From the NCBI GenBank assembly GCA_003152555.1, contig PMAL01000179.1, positions 6,982-14,299 of the forward strand: a DNA stretch of 7,318 bases. The letters are read 5' to 3'. Under the pieces are notes generated by a model. It was given only the letters and a program-made list of their open reading frames with translations. It was not told where the DNA came from and searched no databases. Of the stretch, positions 6,154 through 7,318 are shown piece by piece (position 1 is the first letter of the stretch; every line of letters starts with the position of its first letter). The translations under genes and the position numbers were made by a program. This stretch comes from Acidimicrobiaceae bacterium. GTDB lineage: Bacteria; Actinomycetota; Acidimicrobiia; Acidimicrobiales; RAAP-2.

Positions 6154-7318
6154 GCCCGGGGCCGTCCCCGGACGCCGTGGTGGTCGGGTCGGGTCCCAAC
6201 GGTTTGGCCGCCGCGTTGACCCTCGCCCGGGCCGGACTCTCCGTCGAGGTCTTCGAAGGTGCGTCCCGTGCGGGGGGCGGGTGTCGCACCGAAGAGTTGA
6301 CGCTGCCGGGATTTCACCACGACGTGTGCTCGACCATTCAATCGATGGTGACGCTCTCGCCGTTCTTTCGCGCGTTCGCCGACGTGAGCGACGCCGTCAC
6401 GATGTTGACCCCGGAGGTCGCCCTGGCCCACCCGCTCGACGGTGGGCGAGCGGGCGCCGTGGCGGGATCGGTGGAGCACACCGCGACCTCACTCGGCGCC
6501 GACGGCGCCAAATATCGACGACTGTTCTCGCCGCTCGTCAATGACGCCGATGCCCTCGCCGCGTCGGTGCTCGCCCCCCTGCGCTCACCGCGAAATCCGC
6601 TGACGATGGCTCGTTTCGGCCTCAACGGTCTTCCCACCGCTACCCACCTGGCTAAGCGCTTCTCCACGCCCGAAGCGAAGTCGCTCATCGCGGGGCTCTG
6701 TGCGCACTCCATGCTGCCGCTCGACGCGCCGGTGACGTCGGCCTTCGGCCTCTTTCTCAACGTGACCGCCCACGTGGGCGGCTGGCCCGTCGTGAAGGGC
6801 GGTAGCGCCGGCTTGATCGACGCTCTCGTGACCGCGTTGCATGACGAAGGCGTGACCGTGCACGTCGATCGGGCAATCCGCCAACTCAACGATCTCCCAC
6901 CGTCACGCGCGACGCTCTTTGATACGTCGGCGGGGGGACTGGTGGACATCGCGGGCGAACGGCTCAGCGCTCGCTACAAGGCCGGTGTCGCTCGCTTTCA
7001 ACGCGGTCCGGGCGTCTTCAAGGTTGACTGGGCTCTCGCTGGCCCGGTGCCGTGGAGTGCCGAGTCGTGTCGACGCGCGGGAACGGTCCACGTGGGCGGG
7101 GAGTTCGACGAAGTTGCCGCGTCGGAGAAGGACGTATCTTTGGGCCGTCACTCGGAGAGTCCGTTTTGCATCGTCGTGCAGGCGAGCGTGGTCGACGACA
7201 CCCGCGCACCGAATGGTCAGCAAACGTTGTGGGCGTACTGCCACGTGCCGAACGGCTCCACCGTCGATATGACCGAGCGCATTGAAGTACAGATCGAGCG
7301 CTTCGCCCCGGGCTTCCG
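6150..7318 (+). CDS. Phytoene-dehydrogenase-like FAD/NAD(P) oxidoreductase (3' end outside window)
   Basis: Partial; 389 residues are visible and the frame is open to the right edge. Family members are usually near 470-500 aa, so perhaps a fifth is missing. The N-terminus has a Rossmann dinucleotide-binding motif, VVVGSGPNGLAAALTLARAG (about 9-28), then VEVFEGASRAGGGCRTEEL, the flavin-binding signature of CrtI/COG1233-type proteins. Later stretches, such as GGWPVVKGGSAGLIDAL, GPGVFKVDWAL and WAYCHVPNGSTVDMTERIE, match the bacterial phytoene-dehydrogenase-like group rather than true carotenoid desaturases. The substrate is unknown. The GTG at 6150 overlaps the MBL stop (GTGA), so the genes are translationally coupled. 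No carotenoid-pathway gene is visible, so a CrtI label is not justified. Its link to the signalling genes is positional only. Confidence 0.9.
   Translation, partial: MSPGPSPDAVVVGSGPNGLAAALTLARAGLSVEVFEGASRAGGGCRTEELTLPGFHHDVCSTIQSMVTLSPFFRAFADVSDAVTMLTPEVALAHPLDGGRAGAVAGSVEHTATSLGADGAKYRRLFSPLVNDADALAASVLAPLRSPRNPLTMARFGLNGLPTATHLAKRFSTPEAKSLIAGLCAHSMLPLDAPVTSAFGLFLNVTAHVGGWPVVKGGSAGLIDALVTALHDEGVTVHVDRAIRQLNDLPPSRATLFDTSAGGLVDIAGERLSARYKAGVARFQRGPGVFKVDWALAGPVPWSAESCRRAGTVHVGGEFDEVAASEKDVSLGRHSESPFCIVVQASVVDDTRAPNGQQTLWAYCHVPNGSTVDMTERIEVQIERFAPGF

Noticed and set aside
6150..7318. Carotenoid biosynthesis gene crtI
   Set aside because: The FAD-binding motifs fit, but later motifs match the broader phytoene-dehydrogenase-like group and no crtB/crtE-like neighbour is visible.

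Overview
The window is about 60-65% GC by eye and fully coding apart from one intergenic gap of about 130 bases. The gene styles suggest a high-GC actinobacterium: a DegS/NarL-type kinase with an LPDG motif after its fourth helix, GTG starts, 4-base gene overlaps, and a cyclic-nucleotide-binding protein followed by an MBL-fold hydrolase. An Acidimicrobiia-like lineage is a guess from overall resemblance and cannot be settled here.

Minus strand, read from 4173 down to 1: a tightly packed three-gene operon. (1) A response regulator with a NarL-type receiver, a degenerate LuxR-type helix-turn-helix and a C-terminal class III nucleotide cyclase. (2) A LolD/MacB-type ABC transporter ATPase, overlapping gene 1 by ATGA and with a strong ribosome binding site. 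(3) A multi-pass membrane histidine kinase (about ten helices, GAF, HisKA_3, HATPase_c), starting 2 bases after the ATPase and running off the left edge just after its G2 box. No ABC permease is in the window.

Positions 4174-4307: divergent intergenic region with two GGGG/CCCC dyads and a cluster of GCACT/AGTGC half-sites.

Plus strand, 4308 to the right edge: a second tightly packed operon. (4) A 334-aa protein with an uncharacterised N-terminal region and a C-terminal cyclic-nucleotide-binding domain. (5) An MBL-fold metallohydrolase, 4 bases later. (6) A phytoene-dehydrogenase-like FAD oxidoreductase (GTGA overlap), cut by the right edge.

The most interesting reading is a self-contained cyclic-nucleotide circuit. 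The kinase would phosphorylate the receiver, the receiver would control the cyclase, and the nucleotide would be sensed by the divergently encoded binding protein. The adjacent MBL hydrolase might degrade it, as known class II phosphodiesterases share this fold. The first three links rest on visible domains and catalytic residues. The wiring between them and the hydrolase substrate are inference.
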